Source of the DNA: Moduliflexus sp964602655
GTDB lineage: Bacteria; Moduliflexota; Moduliflexia; Moduliflexales; Moduliflexaceae
DNA length: 64,000 bases
NCBI GenBank assembly: GCA_964602655.1
Contig: CAZRSF010000028.1
Location: forward strand, 5,290 to 69,289
Reading direction: 5' to 3'
The notes under the pieces were generated by a model. The model searched no databases. It saw nothing but the letters and a program-made list of their open reading frames with translations, and was not told the DNA's origin. The translations under genes and the position numbers were made by a program. This document shows, piece after piece, positions 51,012-58,904 of the stretch. How positions within the stretch are numbered: position 1 is the stretch's first letter; the number at the start of each line of letters is the position of its first letter.

Positions 51012-51824
51012 ATGAAAACACGTACAATGAAACGCATCGCTATTGGCTGCCTCGTCCTTACGGGAATCGGCGCAGCCGCCATCACCATGACACAGCGCGT
51101 CACCGCCGCCGCCAAAGAACATTTCGGCATGATGGGCGCAGGATTTATGAACGCGGATGTCATAATCGCGCACATGAAAGAGACGCTTGCGCTGACCGAA
51201 GAACAGGAAGCGAAACTTCGCCCGCTGATTGAAGAAAAACTTGACGCCTGGCGCGGCCTGCGCGAATCTTCGCAAGGGCACGGTCGGCAGCGCTTCGCGG
51301 CCATGAGGCAGGCGCATGAAACGATGTGGGCGGAGACGAAACCGCAATTGGCCGAGATTCTCACCGCAGAACAGATGCAGAAGGTCGAGCAGTTCCGGGA
51401 AGACGGGTTCGGACGATTCGGGAAATTCGCCAGCCGATTCCATGAAGGCGGCGCGAAAATTCAGGAAACGCTCGAAGCCTTGAACCTCACGACCGATCAA
51501 AAACGGCAGGTGCTTTCGATGTTCATGAACAACCGCGACATGCGGCAGCAGGGCGTTCAGGGCTTCATCGTCATTCATAAAGAGTTAGGCGATCTGCTGC
51601 TGACGCAGGAATTCGACGAACAAAAAGTCCGCGAATTGTTCCGAAAAAATTCGACCGAGTTGGAAAACCTCTTCGTGCAACATGCCAAAATGCTGGCGGA
51701 GATAAAAGCCGTCTTGACGCCGGAGCAACTCGACATCTTGAAACAAAAGCGGATCGAACTGTTCGACGAATTGGAAAAACATGCGCAAGCGGACGGCGCT
51801 CACGGACGTTCACGCTGGTTCTAA
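51012..51824 (+). CDS. periplasmic LTxxQ (CpxP/Spy-like) protein
   Basis: A 270-residue protein; the ATG at 51012 follows ATCAGGAGA. An N-terminal hydrophobic segment (about 6-25) exports or anchors it. The rest is helical, with four LTxxQ-type motifs: LTEEQEAKLRP, LTAEQMQKVEQ, LTTDQKRQVL and LTPEQLDILKQ. CpxP, Spy and ZraP carry two such motifs and act as periplasmic chaperones or metal-stress sensors; this protein is about twice their size and probably a tandem duplication. The sigma/anti-sigma/sensor genes downstream suggest a shared envelope or metal stress role. Confidence 0.82.
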   Translation: MKTRTMKRIAIGCLVLTGIGAAAITMTQRVTAAAKEHFGMMGAGFMNADVIIAHMKETLALTEEQEAKLRPLIEEKLDAWRGLRESSQGHGRQRFAAMRQAHETMWAETKPQLAEILTAEQMQKVEQFREDGFGRFGKFASRFHEGGAKIQETLEALNLTTDQKRQVLSMFMNNRDMRQQGVQGFIVIHKELGDLLLTQEFDEQKVRELFRKNSTELENLFVQHAKMLAEIKAVLTPEQLDILKQKRIELFDELEKHAQADGAHGRSRWF

Positions 51825-51839
51825 CAATAAGGAAATGTT

Positions 51840-51867
51840 GGAGTGTCAAAGCAAGCTTTGACACTCC
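51840..51867 (+). terminator. hairpin between the LTxxQ and sigma-factor genes
   Basis: The stem ggagtgtcaaagc / gctttgacactcc (13 bp, 2-base loop) has no T-run after it, so it may be a partial terminator or mRNA-processing site. Confidence 0.55.
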
Positions 51868-51901
51868 GGATCATGCTGCGTAAACGGAAAAGCGACCATT
51901 C

Positions 51902-52498
51902 ATGCTGACTGACACCGACATTATTCGCCAGGTGCTTGACGGAAAGATCAATGCGTTTGAGACGTTGATCGAACGCTACCGGCAACACGTGTTACGCATC
52001 GTCAAAAAGCATATCCCCTTCGACCAGATCGAAGAGGTCGCGCATGACGTATTCGTGCGAGCGTACCAGGGATTAGCGTCATGCAAGCAGCCGGATCGCT
52101 TTCAACAGTGGTTATCGGCGATTGCCGTACGCGCCTGCTACGATTTCTGGCGCGCGCGGTATCGCAAGCGCGAAGTGCCGATGAGTTCGCTCTCGGAACA
52201 GCAGCAGCGCTGGGTGGACGCGGTCATCTCAACGCAATCGAGCGCGGCGTTTGCTCAGCATGGCGACGAGCAGGACGGTCACGAGGCGCTGCATCAAGCA
52301 TTGAACAGATTATCCGCCGAAGATCGCATGGTGGTCGAGTTAGTCTATCTTGAAGGCTATTCGCATAAAGACGCGGCGAATTTGCTGGGGTGGAGCACGG
52401 CGAATGTCAAAATTCGAGCGTTCCGCGCCCGCAAACAGTTGCATAAATTTTTGACTGCGCGTGAGGAAACAGGTGTCAGACACGTCCAACGTGTCTGA
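51902..52498 (+). CDS. ECF-type RNA polymerase sigma factor
   Basis: A 198-residue sigma factor. Region 2 (about 15-85) contains FETLIERYRQHVLRIV and DQIEEVAHDVFVRAYQGL, with AVRACYDFWRARYRKRE as the -10 melting and recognition part. Region 4 (about 125-185) has LSAEDRMVVELVYLEGYSHKDAANLLGWSTANVKIRAFRARK. The last nine or so codons lie inside a perfect 14-bp hairpin (52472-52502) that also contains the stop. The next genes encode a membrane anti-sigma candidate and a periplasmic sensor, as in CnrH/CnrY/CnrX. Confidence 0.9.
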   Translation: MLTDTDIIRQVLDGKINAFETLIERYRQHVLRIVKKHIPFDQIEEVAHDVFVRAYQGLASCKQPDRFQQWLSAIAVRACYDFWRARYRKREVPMSSLSEQQQRWVDAVISTQSSAAFAQHGDEQDGHEALHQALNRLSAEDRMVVELVYLEGYSHKDAANLLGWSTANVKIRAFRARKQLHKFLTAREETGVRHVQRV

Positions 52499-52502
52499 CA
52501 CC
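52472..52502. repeat. hairpin covering the sigma-factor stop codon
   Basis: Perfect 14-bp arms ggtgtcagacacgt (52472-52485) and acgtgtctgacacc (52489-52502) with a 3-base loop. The TGA stop is at 52496-52498. The shared GTCAGAC core links it to the hairpin at 1840-1872. Confidence 0.8.
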
Positions 52503-52511
52503 TTCTCCATT

Positions 52512-52856
52512 ATGATGAAACCATTGACGCCAGAACAGCAGCAGCAGCTTGACGAGGCATTACGACAGGCGTATCTGTCGCGCGAACAGATTCCGGTGGA
52601 ACTTGGCGCGCGCTGGCAGGCCGATGTCATGCGGACGATTCGGCAGCTCGAACCGGCGGCGGCATGGAGTCCGCTGGCCTTGTTCGATCAAGTGGTCTGG
52701 AAATTTGCGGCGGCGGCCAGCGCATTCGTGCTGATCCTCTCGCTCTATTCGGGCGTGATGGGCTGGAATCCGCTGAATGATTTGACGGATTACTTTTTCA
52801 GCAATCCGGTCGAATTCATCATCGTTCAAACCTTCGGGGAGGTGTTCAGCTTATGA
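52512..52856 (+). CDS. single-pass membrane protein, candidate anti-sigma factor (CnrY-like position)
   Basis: A 114-residue protein. The ATG at 52512 (MMKPLTPEQ) is preferred over a GTG at 52461 that would overlap the sigma gene's hairpin. About 65 charged cytoplasmic residues (EQQQQLDEALRQAY, RWQADVMRTIRQLE) precede one TM helix (about 72-90) and a short periplasmic end. The family is not recognised by sequence; the role is inferred from its place directly after the sigma gene and from its topology. Its stop overlaps the next start (ATGA). Confidence 0.65.
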   Translation: MMKPLTPEQQQQLDEALRQAYLSREQIPVELGARWQADVMRTIRQLEPAAAWSPLALFDQVVWKFAAAASAFVLILSLYSGVMGWNPLNDLTDYFFSNPVEFIIVQTFGEVFSL

Positions 52857-53239
52857 GTAAAATCACCGTCAAAGCGGTTGCCGGAGTGATCGTCGTCTTT
52901 GTGCTTGGCGTCATCACGGGCGTATTGGGCACCGGTTTAGTCATTCGGCACGGCATCCGAGAATTTGCCGAACGCGCCCCCGATAGGCACCGCGACGTAT
53001 TGATGCGCCGCCTGACGCGGGAATTGACATTGACGGACGCGCAACGCCCTCAAGCAGAGGCGATTGTGCAATCCGGCGGGCAGGAGATTCGGCGCTTGCT
53101 GCAACAGTCGCATACCGATTTTTCAGAGATCATGCAGCGTAAAACAGCGGAATTGAAGACGATTCTGACGCCGGAACAGCAGCAGCGGTTGGATCGAATG
53201 CTCGAACGCCTTCAGAAACGCTGGCCGCATCCTCAATAA
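52853..53239 (+). CDS. membrane-anchored periplasmic heavy-metal-sensor-like protein (CnrX/Spy fold)
   Basis: A 128-residue protein. An N-terminal TM anchor (about 8-30: VAGVIVVFVLGVITGVLGTGL) is followed by a periplasmic helical hairpin with LTREL-TLTDAQRPQAEAIV, a second LTPEQQQRLDRML motif, and a final His-containing tail. This is the pattern of metal-resist/CnrX-type sensors. It should control the anti-sigma factor in response to a periplasmic signal, perhaps a metal; a His and Glu cluster near RHGIREFAERAPDRHRD could be the binding site. Confidence 0.75.
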   Translation: MSKITVKAVAGVIVVFVLGVITGVLGTGLVIRHGIREFAERAPDRHRDVLMRRLTRELTLTDAQRPQAEAIVQSGGQEIRRLLQQSHTDFSEIMQRKTAELKTILTPEQQQRLDRMLERLQKRWPHPQ

Positions 53240-53249
53240 AACTGACGCC

Positions 53250-53274
53250 GTAGGGCGAAACTGTTGTTTCGCCC
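53250..53274. repeat. hairpin family G (gtagggcgaaac / gtttcgccc)
   Basis: A small hairpin 10 bases after the sensor gene. Relatives are at 8680-8699, 55276-55325, 60598-60629 and 62377-62404. Confidence 0.65.
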
Positions 53275-53302
53275 GTCCCTGTCGTTTTCCTCAAAAAAAC
53301 CC

Positions 53303-53330
53303 TTGACAACTTCTTCCGATGCGATAGAGA
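53303..53330 (+). promoter_or_regulatory. candidate promoter of the b562-like gene
   Basis: TTGACA (53303-53308), 16 bp, then TAGAGA (53325-53330), a weak -10. The start codon is at 53391. Confidence 0.45.
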
Positions 53331-53390
53331 GAAGAATGTCGCGAATAACCATGTCTGTTCGAAACACACTCTGCACAGGGAGAATTTGCC

Positions 53391-53780
53391 ATGAAAACAC
53401 GTCTGTTGCTTATCGTTGGGCTTGTTGTCGTCATGATGTTCGCCGCCAGTCAGGTCTTCGCCGAATATGACTCCGCCAAAGTCAAAGAGGTCATGAAATC
53501 AAGCGCGGTGGCGATGGGAGAGTTGGGGAAAGCCGCTGAGAGCAAAGATTTTTTTGCCGCCGCCGAAGGATTGATGACGCTTGCCAAAAACTTCAAATCA
53601 TTAGAAACGATGACGCCAGCGAAAGGCTCGAAAGAAGAATGGGATAAGAACCATCAAACCTTGATCAAAGCCGCATTCAAAGGCATCGGGGCATGCGGCG
53701 AAGAAGACGCGGAGAAACTGAATGCCGCGATTGCCGAAATCGGCGGGTTAATCAAAGCCGGGCACGGCATGTTCAAATAA
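53391..53780 (+). CDS. cytochrome b562/c'-like periplasmic four-helix protein
   Basis: A 129-residue protein with a signal peptide ending QVFAEY. The mature part is a four-helix bundle of the cytochrome c'/b562 superfamily: VKEVMKSSAVAMGELGKAAES opens helix 1, and the last helix ends GGLIKAGHGMFK. In cytochrome c' this end carries CxxCH; here both Cys are replaced (IKAGH) while the His (H125) remains, and Met35 stands where b562 has its Met ligand. It may therefore hold heme non-covalently like b562, or no heme at all. It follows the metal/envelope-stress operon but has its own promoter. Confidence 0.7.
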   Translation: MKTRLLLIVGLVVVMMFAASQVFAEYDSAKVKEVMKSSAVAMGELGKAAESKDFFAAAEGLMTLAKNFKSLETMTPAKGSKEEWDKNHQTLIKAAFKGIGACGEEDAEKLNAAIAEIGGLIKAGHGMFK

Positions 53781-53793
53781 CACCTCTCACGCC

Positions 53794-53826
53794 ACCCCTG
53801 CCAGGGTTCAGAACCCTGGCAGGGGT
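53794..53826. repeat. hairpin family D, copy 2
   Basis: The hairpin acccctgccagggttc / gaaccctggcaggggt lies between the convergent b562-like and caspase genes. There is no T-run. Confidence 0.75.
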
Positions 53827-53836
53827 CTTCGCAGAC

Positions 53837-55255
53837 TCACTTCTTCGGTGTCGGTGTCAAATTCGGCGTCGGCGTCGGAAGCGGCGTCGTCTGACAATAA
53901 TTTCCGTCGTTCAGCATGGCCGCGTTGATCGGTTCGGCCTCAATCACGCCCGCAGACGTGGCAATCGTATATTGCAGCGTGTATGCGCATTGTAAAAACG
54001 TATACGGACACGCGCCGCAGCCATAAAACTCCGCCTGCCATTCCCGGATCAATGTCCATTGATGCGCCTTCACCTCGCGAACGTCCGGCAGAAACGATCC
54101 GCGCCGTCCCTGTTTGCAGGTGGATGGCGGCTCATCCAATGTCAGCGTTTCGTCATAATCAATCCGAGACACGGTAAGCGGCTTATCTGTCGCATTCTCA
54201 ATGTACAGACGATGCGTGACGCTGCCGCACGCGGTTTGCATTTCCGGCAAAATCTGCAATCTGGCATTTACGCCAGAAGAGCCGGACGAATCGCTCGATG
54301 TGTCATCTTCCCCCTGACTGAGAGCCAACGCGACTCCGCCGCCAATCGCTGCCGCGACGCCAACGCCGAGCGCGACTTTCGTGCCGGTGCCCATGCGTTT
54401 CTTTTCGCCGGATGGCGTGGTCGGTTCGTTTGTTGGGACAGAAACAGCCGTCACGCCAGCGAACATCGTCATCTGCTGCGCGGCGGCGGCATCCGAAATC
54501 TGCGGTTCCTGCTTCGATTCGCCGGAGACAAGGTAACGAACATTTTGATAGATTTCGAATAATGAGACTTCGCCGTTGCGATCCATATCAATCGCGGCAT
54601 GAATATTCGGGTCCATCAGCGTATTCATAAGATGATACGTAAACAGCCCGTTTTTCTGGCCGTCCCATTCGTAGGCTTCCTGAATGCCGTTCGCCGAAGT
54701 CATGACCACCACGCCGGGCTTGCTTTTGGTGATCTCCGCCACCGTTTCATTTTTCAAGCCGGTCAGATTTTCGCGATCAATAATCGGCTTTGCGCCCTTT
54801 CCCGCGATTTTGCCACTGAAACAGGCGTCTGCAAAAAAGATAATCTCTTTCGCCTCGATTTTACTTAACGCCTTTTGGAGACTTTCCAGCGTAAACGAGT
54901 TTTCGGTATCATACGGCACAATCGGCGAATTATCCTTGCCATGCCCGGAATAAAAGATATAGACGCGGTCTTCCGGCTTAGCCATCAACCCTAACCAGCC
55001 AAAGGCGTCGCGAATGTTTTCCCGCGTCGCCTCCCGGTTTTTCAGAATCCGATACTGATCTTCCGGCAGCCCAAGCCCATAGCGCAAAAACGTACTGAAT
55101 TCAATCGCGTCTTTGTCCGCCCATTTCAGCGATATGTCCGGCAGATTATATTCCGAGAGGCCGATGCACAGCCCCCATGTCGTCGGCGCGGATTGCGCCG
55201 CAGCCGTCGCGCACATGAAAAATATGATTGTTACAATGCCACCCATTCGTTTCAT
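53837..55255 (-). CDS. secreted caspase-like peptidase (C14)
   Basis: A 472-residue protein. The start at 55255 has GAGGAGAGGG upstream and gives a signal peptide ending ATAAAQSA. The p20-like domain (about 25-250) contains the catalytic His105 (YIFYSGHGKD) and Cys145 (FFADACFSGK). A glycine-zipper hydrophobic stretch (about 300-325: VALGVGVAAAIGGGVALAL) could anchor it to or insert it in a membrane, and a Cys-rich C-terminal domain ends in a Thr-Pro tail. Bacterial caspase homologues cut after basic or acidic residues and are tied to stress and cell-death roles; the target here is unknown. A secreted serpin lies 6 kb away. Confidence 0.88.
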   Translation of the reverse strand: MKRMGGIVTIIFFMCATAAAQSAPTTWGLCIGLSEYNLPDISLKWADKDAIEFSTFLRYGLGLPEDQYRILKNREATRENIRDAFGWLGLMAKPEDRVYIFYSGHGKDNSPIVPYDTENSFTLESLQKALSKIEAKEIIFFADACFSGKIAGKGAKPIIDRENLTGLKNETVAEITKSKPGVVVMTSANGIQEAYEWDGQKNGLFTYHLMNTLMDPNIHAAIDMDRNGEVSLFEIYQNVRYLVSGESKQEPQISDAAAAQQMTMFAGVTAVSVPTNEPTTPSGEKKRMGTGTKVALGVGVAAAIGGGVALALSQGEDDTSSDSSGSSGVNARLQILPEMQTACGSVTHRLYIENATDKPLTVSRIDYDETLTLDEPPSTCKQGRRGSFLPDVREVKAHQWTLIREWQAEFYGCGACPYTFLQCAYTLQYTIATSAGVIEAEPINAAMLNDGNYCQTTPLPTPTPNLTPTPKK

Positions 55256-55275
55256 TGTTGTCCCTCTCCTCACTC

Positions 55276-55325
55276 GTAGGTCGAAACTGCGTTTCGACGC
55301 CGACGAAACACAGTTTCGTCGTACA
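55276..55325. repeat. hairpin family G, tandem pair
   Basis: Two adjacent hairpins, gtaggtcgaaactgcgtttcgac and gacgaaacacagtttcgtc, lie in the leader of the caspase gene. Confidence 0.65.
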
Positions 55326-55326
55326 A

Positions 55327-55572
55327 TGACCGATACAAAAACTGCCGCCACATCTCGCCGGGCAGCAATACGTTTCTCCATGCAACCGTCAGACAGGAAA
55401 CCGATGGAAAAAGTCAAGCAGAAGCCGTCGAAAAATTCGACGCTGCTCCGGTTTATCGTTGGCGTCTTTCGCGCTGCCGCTTCACAGAAAAATCTTGACA
55501 ATTCGGGGGGAAAGCCAAGAGTTGAAAAACAAGACACCTGTCGGAAATATGCCGTTCGGCATATCAACTGCG
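55327..55572. other. gap without a recognised gene
   Basis: The stretch between the caspase leader and the composite repeat shows no gene with family resemblance. A TTGACA at 55495-55500 has no good -10 box. Confidence 0.4.
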
Positions 55573-55671
55573 TCAGATGTTGAAACATCTGTCTGTATTC
55601 CGTAGCCGCTTCGCGGCAGATGCCCGCCCTGAAAGGGCGATGGAATAGAGACAGGGGTTTCAACCCCTGGA
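55573..55671. repeat. composite palindrome family F, copy 3
   Basis: Outer arms ttgaaacatctgtctgtattcc and its near complement ggaatagagacaggggtttcaa enclose a gccgcttcgcggc hairpin and a gccctgaaagggc hairpin. It lies upstream of the EamA gene. Confidence 0.7.
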
Positions 55672-55717
55672 AGAACAGCGATTTTACAGCAAGTCGGAGA
55701 GGGAGCGTAAGAAGATT

Positions 55718-56611
55718 ATGATCTTTATCGGTGAAATCAGCGCATTAACCGCCGCCGCCATCTGGGCGGCCAGTTCCATGATGATCACGCACGTCTCGCA
55801 GAAAATCGGCTCGCTTCAGACGAATATGGCGCGAATGCTGATCGCGCTCTGTTTTTTCGTCGGCGCGATTGCGCTGTTCCGCTTGCCAATCCAGCTTTCA
55901 TCAACGCAAATGTGGTATTTCGTGTTGAGTTCGCTCATCGGCATCGTCATCGGCGATACGTTTCTGTTCAAAGCGTTTCAACATATCGGAGCGCGGCTGA
56001 GTATGTTGATTATGGCGTTTTCCCCCGCAATGTCGGCGCTGCTCGCCTGGATTTTTTTGGGCGAAACGCTGTCGCTATTCGGCGTGGCTGGCATATTCGT
56101 CACGCTCGGCGGCATCGCGCTCGTCGTGTTGGAACGCCGCGAACAGACGCCGCATACGCCGCATCTTTCGCGCGCCGGTCTGATCTATGCGACGCTTGGC
56201 GCGTTAGGCCAGGCCGTCGGCGTCATCTACGCAAAATTAGCCTTTGCCGAAGGCTCAGTCAATGGCTTTGTCGCCGCCTTTGTTCGCATTTTGATTGCCA
56301 CGATTTTTCTGCTCCCCACGCTGTTCATGATGAAACAATATCGCAATCCGCTTCCGCAAATTTTTCAAGATAAATGGCTTTTGTTTACCATTGTGTTTTC
56401 GTCGTTTTTAGGGGCGTTTCTCGGCATCAGCCTGAGTCTGATTGCTATCGAGCACACGGCGGTCGGCGTCGCTTCGACCTTGATGGCGACTTCGCCGGTG
56501 CTGATGCTGCCGATGGTCAGGGTTGCGTACAAAGAACGGCTGTCGTGGAAAGCGATTGTCGGCGCCTGCATCGCCGTTTTCGGCGTGGCGATGCTGTTTC
56601 TTTTCGAATGA
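55718..56611 (+). CDS. EamA/DMT family transporter
   Basis: A 297-residue integral membrane protein with about ten TM helices in two EamA repeats (GEISALTAAAIWAASSMM opens the first; RAGLIYATLGALGQAVGVIYAKLAF opens the second). The helix-4 motif FSPAMSALLAWIFLGE and its second-half counterpart TSPVLMLPMVRVAYKERL are typical. Members export metabolites or amino acids; the substrate is unknown. The stop overlaps the next gene's start (ATGA), so the two are coupled. Confidence 0.9.
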   Translation: MIFIGEISALTAAAIWAASSMMITHVSQKIGSLQTNMARMLIALCFFVGAIALFRLPIQLSSTQMWYFVLSSLIGIVIGDTFLFKAFQHIGARLSMLIMAFSPAMSALLAWIFLGETLSLFGVAGIFVTLGGIALVVLERREQTPHTPHLSRAGLIYATLGALGQAVGVIYAKLAFAEGSVNGFVAAFVRILIATIFLLPTLFMMKQYRNPLPQIFQDKWLLFTIVFSSFLGAFLGISLSLIAIEHTAVGVASTLMATSPVLMLPMVRVAYKERLSWKAIVGACIAVFGVAMLFLFE

Positions 56612-57510
56612 TCATGCCGCTTCACAGTTACAGCACCGCGCCGATTCCGTCGTATGTGACGCTGCCGATTTGCCGTCCGCCCTATCCCGATTTGCTCGAT
56701 TTTTTCGCGCAGCGTTTTCCGAATGTCGGGCGCGATGTGTGGCAGGAACGGCTGGCATCCGGCAAGATTTCGACCGACGCCGGAGAGATTATCACGTCGA
56801 ACACGCCGTATCAGCCGAATGCGCGGCTGCGCTATTATCGGGAAGTTGTTGATGAGCAGGCGATTCCATTCGACGAGCGCGTGATCTTTCGGAATGAGCA
56901 TATCCTTGTCGCGTGCAAACCGCATTTTTTGCCGGTCACGCCTGCCGGAATATATGTCAATCAATGTTTGCTCTATCGTTTGCGACGCGCCACCGGAATC
57001 AACGAGATTGCGCCGCTGCATCGCCTTGATCGCGAGACTGCCGGGATCGTGATGTTTTCAATCAACGCAAAAAGCTGCGCTCGATACAATGCCCTGTTTC
57101 ATTCCGGAGCGGTGCGTAAAATGTATGACGCGATTGCGACATTACCGAATGAATCGGCGCGGACAGAATGGGAGATTCGAAATCGCCTCGTGCAGGGCGA
57201 GCCCTGGTTTCGCATGAAACAGGTGGAGGGCGCAGTCAATGCGGTATCGAAGATTACGTTGTTGGAACGACGCGGGGCGCATGGCCTGTTTCGCTTAGAG
57301 CCGCGCACCGGCAAACAGCACCAGCTTCGGCTGCATCTCAGCCTGATCGGGTCGCAGATATTGCATGACCGCTATTATCCCGATTTACAGCCGAAACAGC
57401 CGGACGACTTCGCGCATCCGCTGCAATTGCTGGCCAAAGAACTGCATTTCACTGACCCGATCAGCGGCGAACCGATGAGCTTTTATTCGTCGCGGACGTT
57501 ATCGTGGTAA
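56608..57510 (+). CDS. RluA-family pseudouridine synthase
   Basis: A 300-residue enzyme. ATG 56608 overlaps the EamA stop. The N-terminal part (about 30-75: DVWQERLASGKISTDAGEIIT) looks like a degenerate S4 RNA-binding domain. The catalytic Asp141 lies in LHRLDRETAGIVMFS, and GAHGLFRLEPRTGKQHQLRLHLSLIG is the usual second motif. It converts uridines in rRNA or tRNA to pseudouridine; the exact site cannot be told from sequence. Confidence 0.9.
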   Translation: MIMPLHSYSTAPIPSYVTLPICRPPYPDLLDFFAQRFPNVGRDVWQERLASGKISTDAGEIITSNTPYQPNARLRYYREVVDEQAIPFDERVIFRNEHILVACKPHFLPVTPAGIYVNQCLLYRLRRATGINEIAPLHRLDRETAGIVMFSINAKSCARYNALFHSGAVRKMYDAIATLPNESARTEWEIRNRLVQGEPWFRMKQVEGAVNAVSKITLLERRGAHGLFRLEPRTGKQHQLRLHLSLIGSQILHDRYYPDLQPKQPDDFAHPLQLLAKELHFTDPISGEPMSFYSSRTLSW

Positions 57511-57514
57511 AACC

Positions 57515-57547
57515 AACCCTGCCAGAGTTTCGAACCCTGGCAGGGTT
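57515..57547. repeat. hairpin family D, copy 3
   Basis: The hairpin aaccctgccagagttt / cgaaccctggcagggtt follows the pseudouridine synthase stop by 4 bases. Confidence 0.7.
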
Positions 57548-57567
57548 AATAGATCAAGGAGGAAAAC

Positions 57568-58128
57568 ATGATGGCAAAAACAGTATTGGTTCCCATCGCT
57601 GACGGCACGGAAGAGATCGAAGCCATCTGTATTATTGACACGCTGCGCCGCGCCGGAGCGCAGGTGACGGTGGCATCAGTTATGAAGAGCGTGCAGATTA
57701 AAGCTTCGCGCGGCGTCAATCTCGTGGCGGACGCGTTGATCGGCGATTGCGTCACACACACGTATGACGCGATTGCGCTGCCGGGGGGAATGCCGGGCGC
57801 GGAGCATCTGCGGGATTGCGCTCCGCTGATTGCGCTTCTGAAAAAACAGCGCGACGCCGGGCGCATTTACGCCGCGATTTGCGCGTCGCCTGCCGTCATT
57901 TTTCAGCATTACGGCCTGCTCAAAGGCAAGAAAGCAACCTGCTATCCCGGCATGGGCAATGATTTCGCCGACCAATCAGCGATGGAACAGCGCGTTGTCG
58001 TAGATGGCAACTGCGTCACGAGTCGCGGCCCCGGCACGGCCATCGAATTCGCGCTTGCGCTGATTGAAGCTCTGTTCGACGCCGAAAAAGCGGAGAAGGT
58101 AGCTGTGCCAATGTTGGCGCTGCGATAA
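57568..58128 (+). CDS. DJ-1/PfpI family protein
   Basis: A 186-residue flavodoxin-like protein behind a strong AAGGAGG. The conserved Glu16 (DGTEEIEA) and the reactive Cys105 in the nucleophile elbow AAICASPAV are in place, and LPGGMPGAEHL is the standard oxyanion-side loop. It is closest to the YajL/DJ-1 branch, whose members are described as redox-stress chaperones and glyoxalase/deglycase-like enzymes. It forms a single gene flanked by hairpin repeats. Confidence 0.9.
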   Translation: MMAKTVLVPIADGTEEIEAICIIDTLRRAGAQVTVASVMKSVQIKASRGVNLVADALIGDCVTHTYDAIALPGGMPGAEHLRDCAPLIALLKKQRDAGRIYAAICASPAVIFQHYGLLKGKKATCYPGMGNDFADQSAMEQRVVVDGNCVTSRGPGTAIEFALALIEALFDAEKAEKVAVPMLALR

Positions 58129-58342
58129 ATAGGAGTCTCAAAGCGCAGCTTTGATGGTGTTTGCTGGCAAACGCACAAAAGTCTTGACAGCGCATATTTC
58201 TTTCGAGCAGAAGGCATAGCGATATGTCGTATTGTTTCGTCGTATAATTTATGATCTTTTCAGGAGTAGTTGGCGTAAGAACGGATCGCCGAATGTATCC
58301 TTTCTTACACATATCCTTGTCGTTTCAAGAAAGAGTTCGAAC

Positions 58343-58852
58343 ATGGGACATCATGAACATCAAGAACACGCCCGGAAGCAGGTGGTCTGCTGGGTCGTGA
58401 CATTAAGCGATACGCGCAACGAAGAGACGGATGTCAGCGGCAAGCTGATGGTGGAACGGTTGGAACAAAACGGCCACATCGTCGCAAAAAAAATTATCCT
58501 TCCCGACGAGCCTGAGCAGCTTGAGGCATTGCTGCGCGAAGGCATCGCTTCAGATGAAACGCAGGCGATTCTGTGTAATGGCGGCACGGGAATTTCCGCC
58601 AGAGATCGTAGTTATGAAGCCGTCGAACGTGTATTGGAAAAGCGGCTTGACGGATTCGGCGAGTTATTCCGCGTCCTCAGTTATGAAGAAATTGGCTCGG
58701 CGGCGATGATGAGCCGGGCGGTCGCGGGGATTGCGAACGGCACGGCGATTTTTTCCGTTCCCGGCTCGAAACATGCGGCTGAATTAGCCATGACGCGGCT
58801 GATTTTGCCGGAATTAGGGCATATCATCTGGGAATTGACAAAACATGCGTAG
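58343..58852 (+). CDS. moaB: MoaB/MogA-type molybdopterin protein
   Basis: A 169-residue protein. The start at 58343 (MGHHEHQEH) fits the family length. The fold is shown by VVTLSDTRNEETDVSGKLM, ILCNGGTGISARDRSYEAV, and FSVPGSKHAAELAM at the end. MoaB and MogA proteins bind molybdopterin and adenylylate it before metal insertion. No other molybdenum-cofactor gene is nearby. The His-rich N-terminus is an oddity. A TATAAT at 58243-58248 is a possible -10 of its promoter. Confidence 0.88.
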   Translation: MGHHEHQEHARKQVVCWVVTLSDTRNEETDVSGKLMVERLEQNGHIVAKKIILPDEPEQLEALLREGIASDETQAILCNGGTGISARDRSYEAVERVLEKRLDGFGELFRVLSYEEIGSAAMMSRAVAGIANGTAIFSVPGSKHAAELAMTRLILPELGHIIWELTKHA

Positions 58853-58860
58853 TTTGAAAT

Positions 58861-58892
58861 AGCCCTGCCAGGGTTCGAAACCCTGGCAGGGC
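58861..58892. repeat. hairpin family D, copy 4
   Basis: The hairpin agccctgccagggttc / gaaaccctggcagggct fills most of the gap between moaB and the dCTP deaminase gene. Confidence 0.75.
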
Positions 58893-58904
58893 TGAGATTG
58901 ATTT

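Noticed and set aside
50775..51578. 267-codon minus-strand frame
   Set aside because: Most of it is antisense to the LTxxQ gene, which has a ribosome-binding site, signal segment and repeated family motifs. Only the short 3' part outside that gene is kept as a tentative feature.
53837..55663. Longer version of the caspase gene starting at 55663
   Set aside because: The extra 136 residues run through hairpin repeats and have no fold. The start at 55255 has a ribosome-binding site and a signal peptide.
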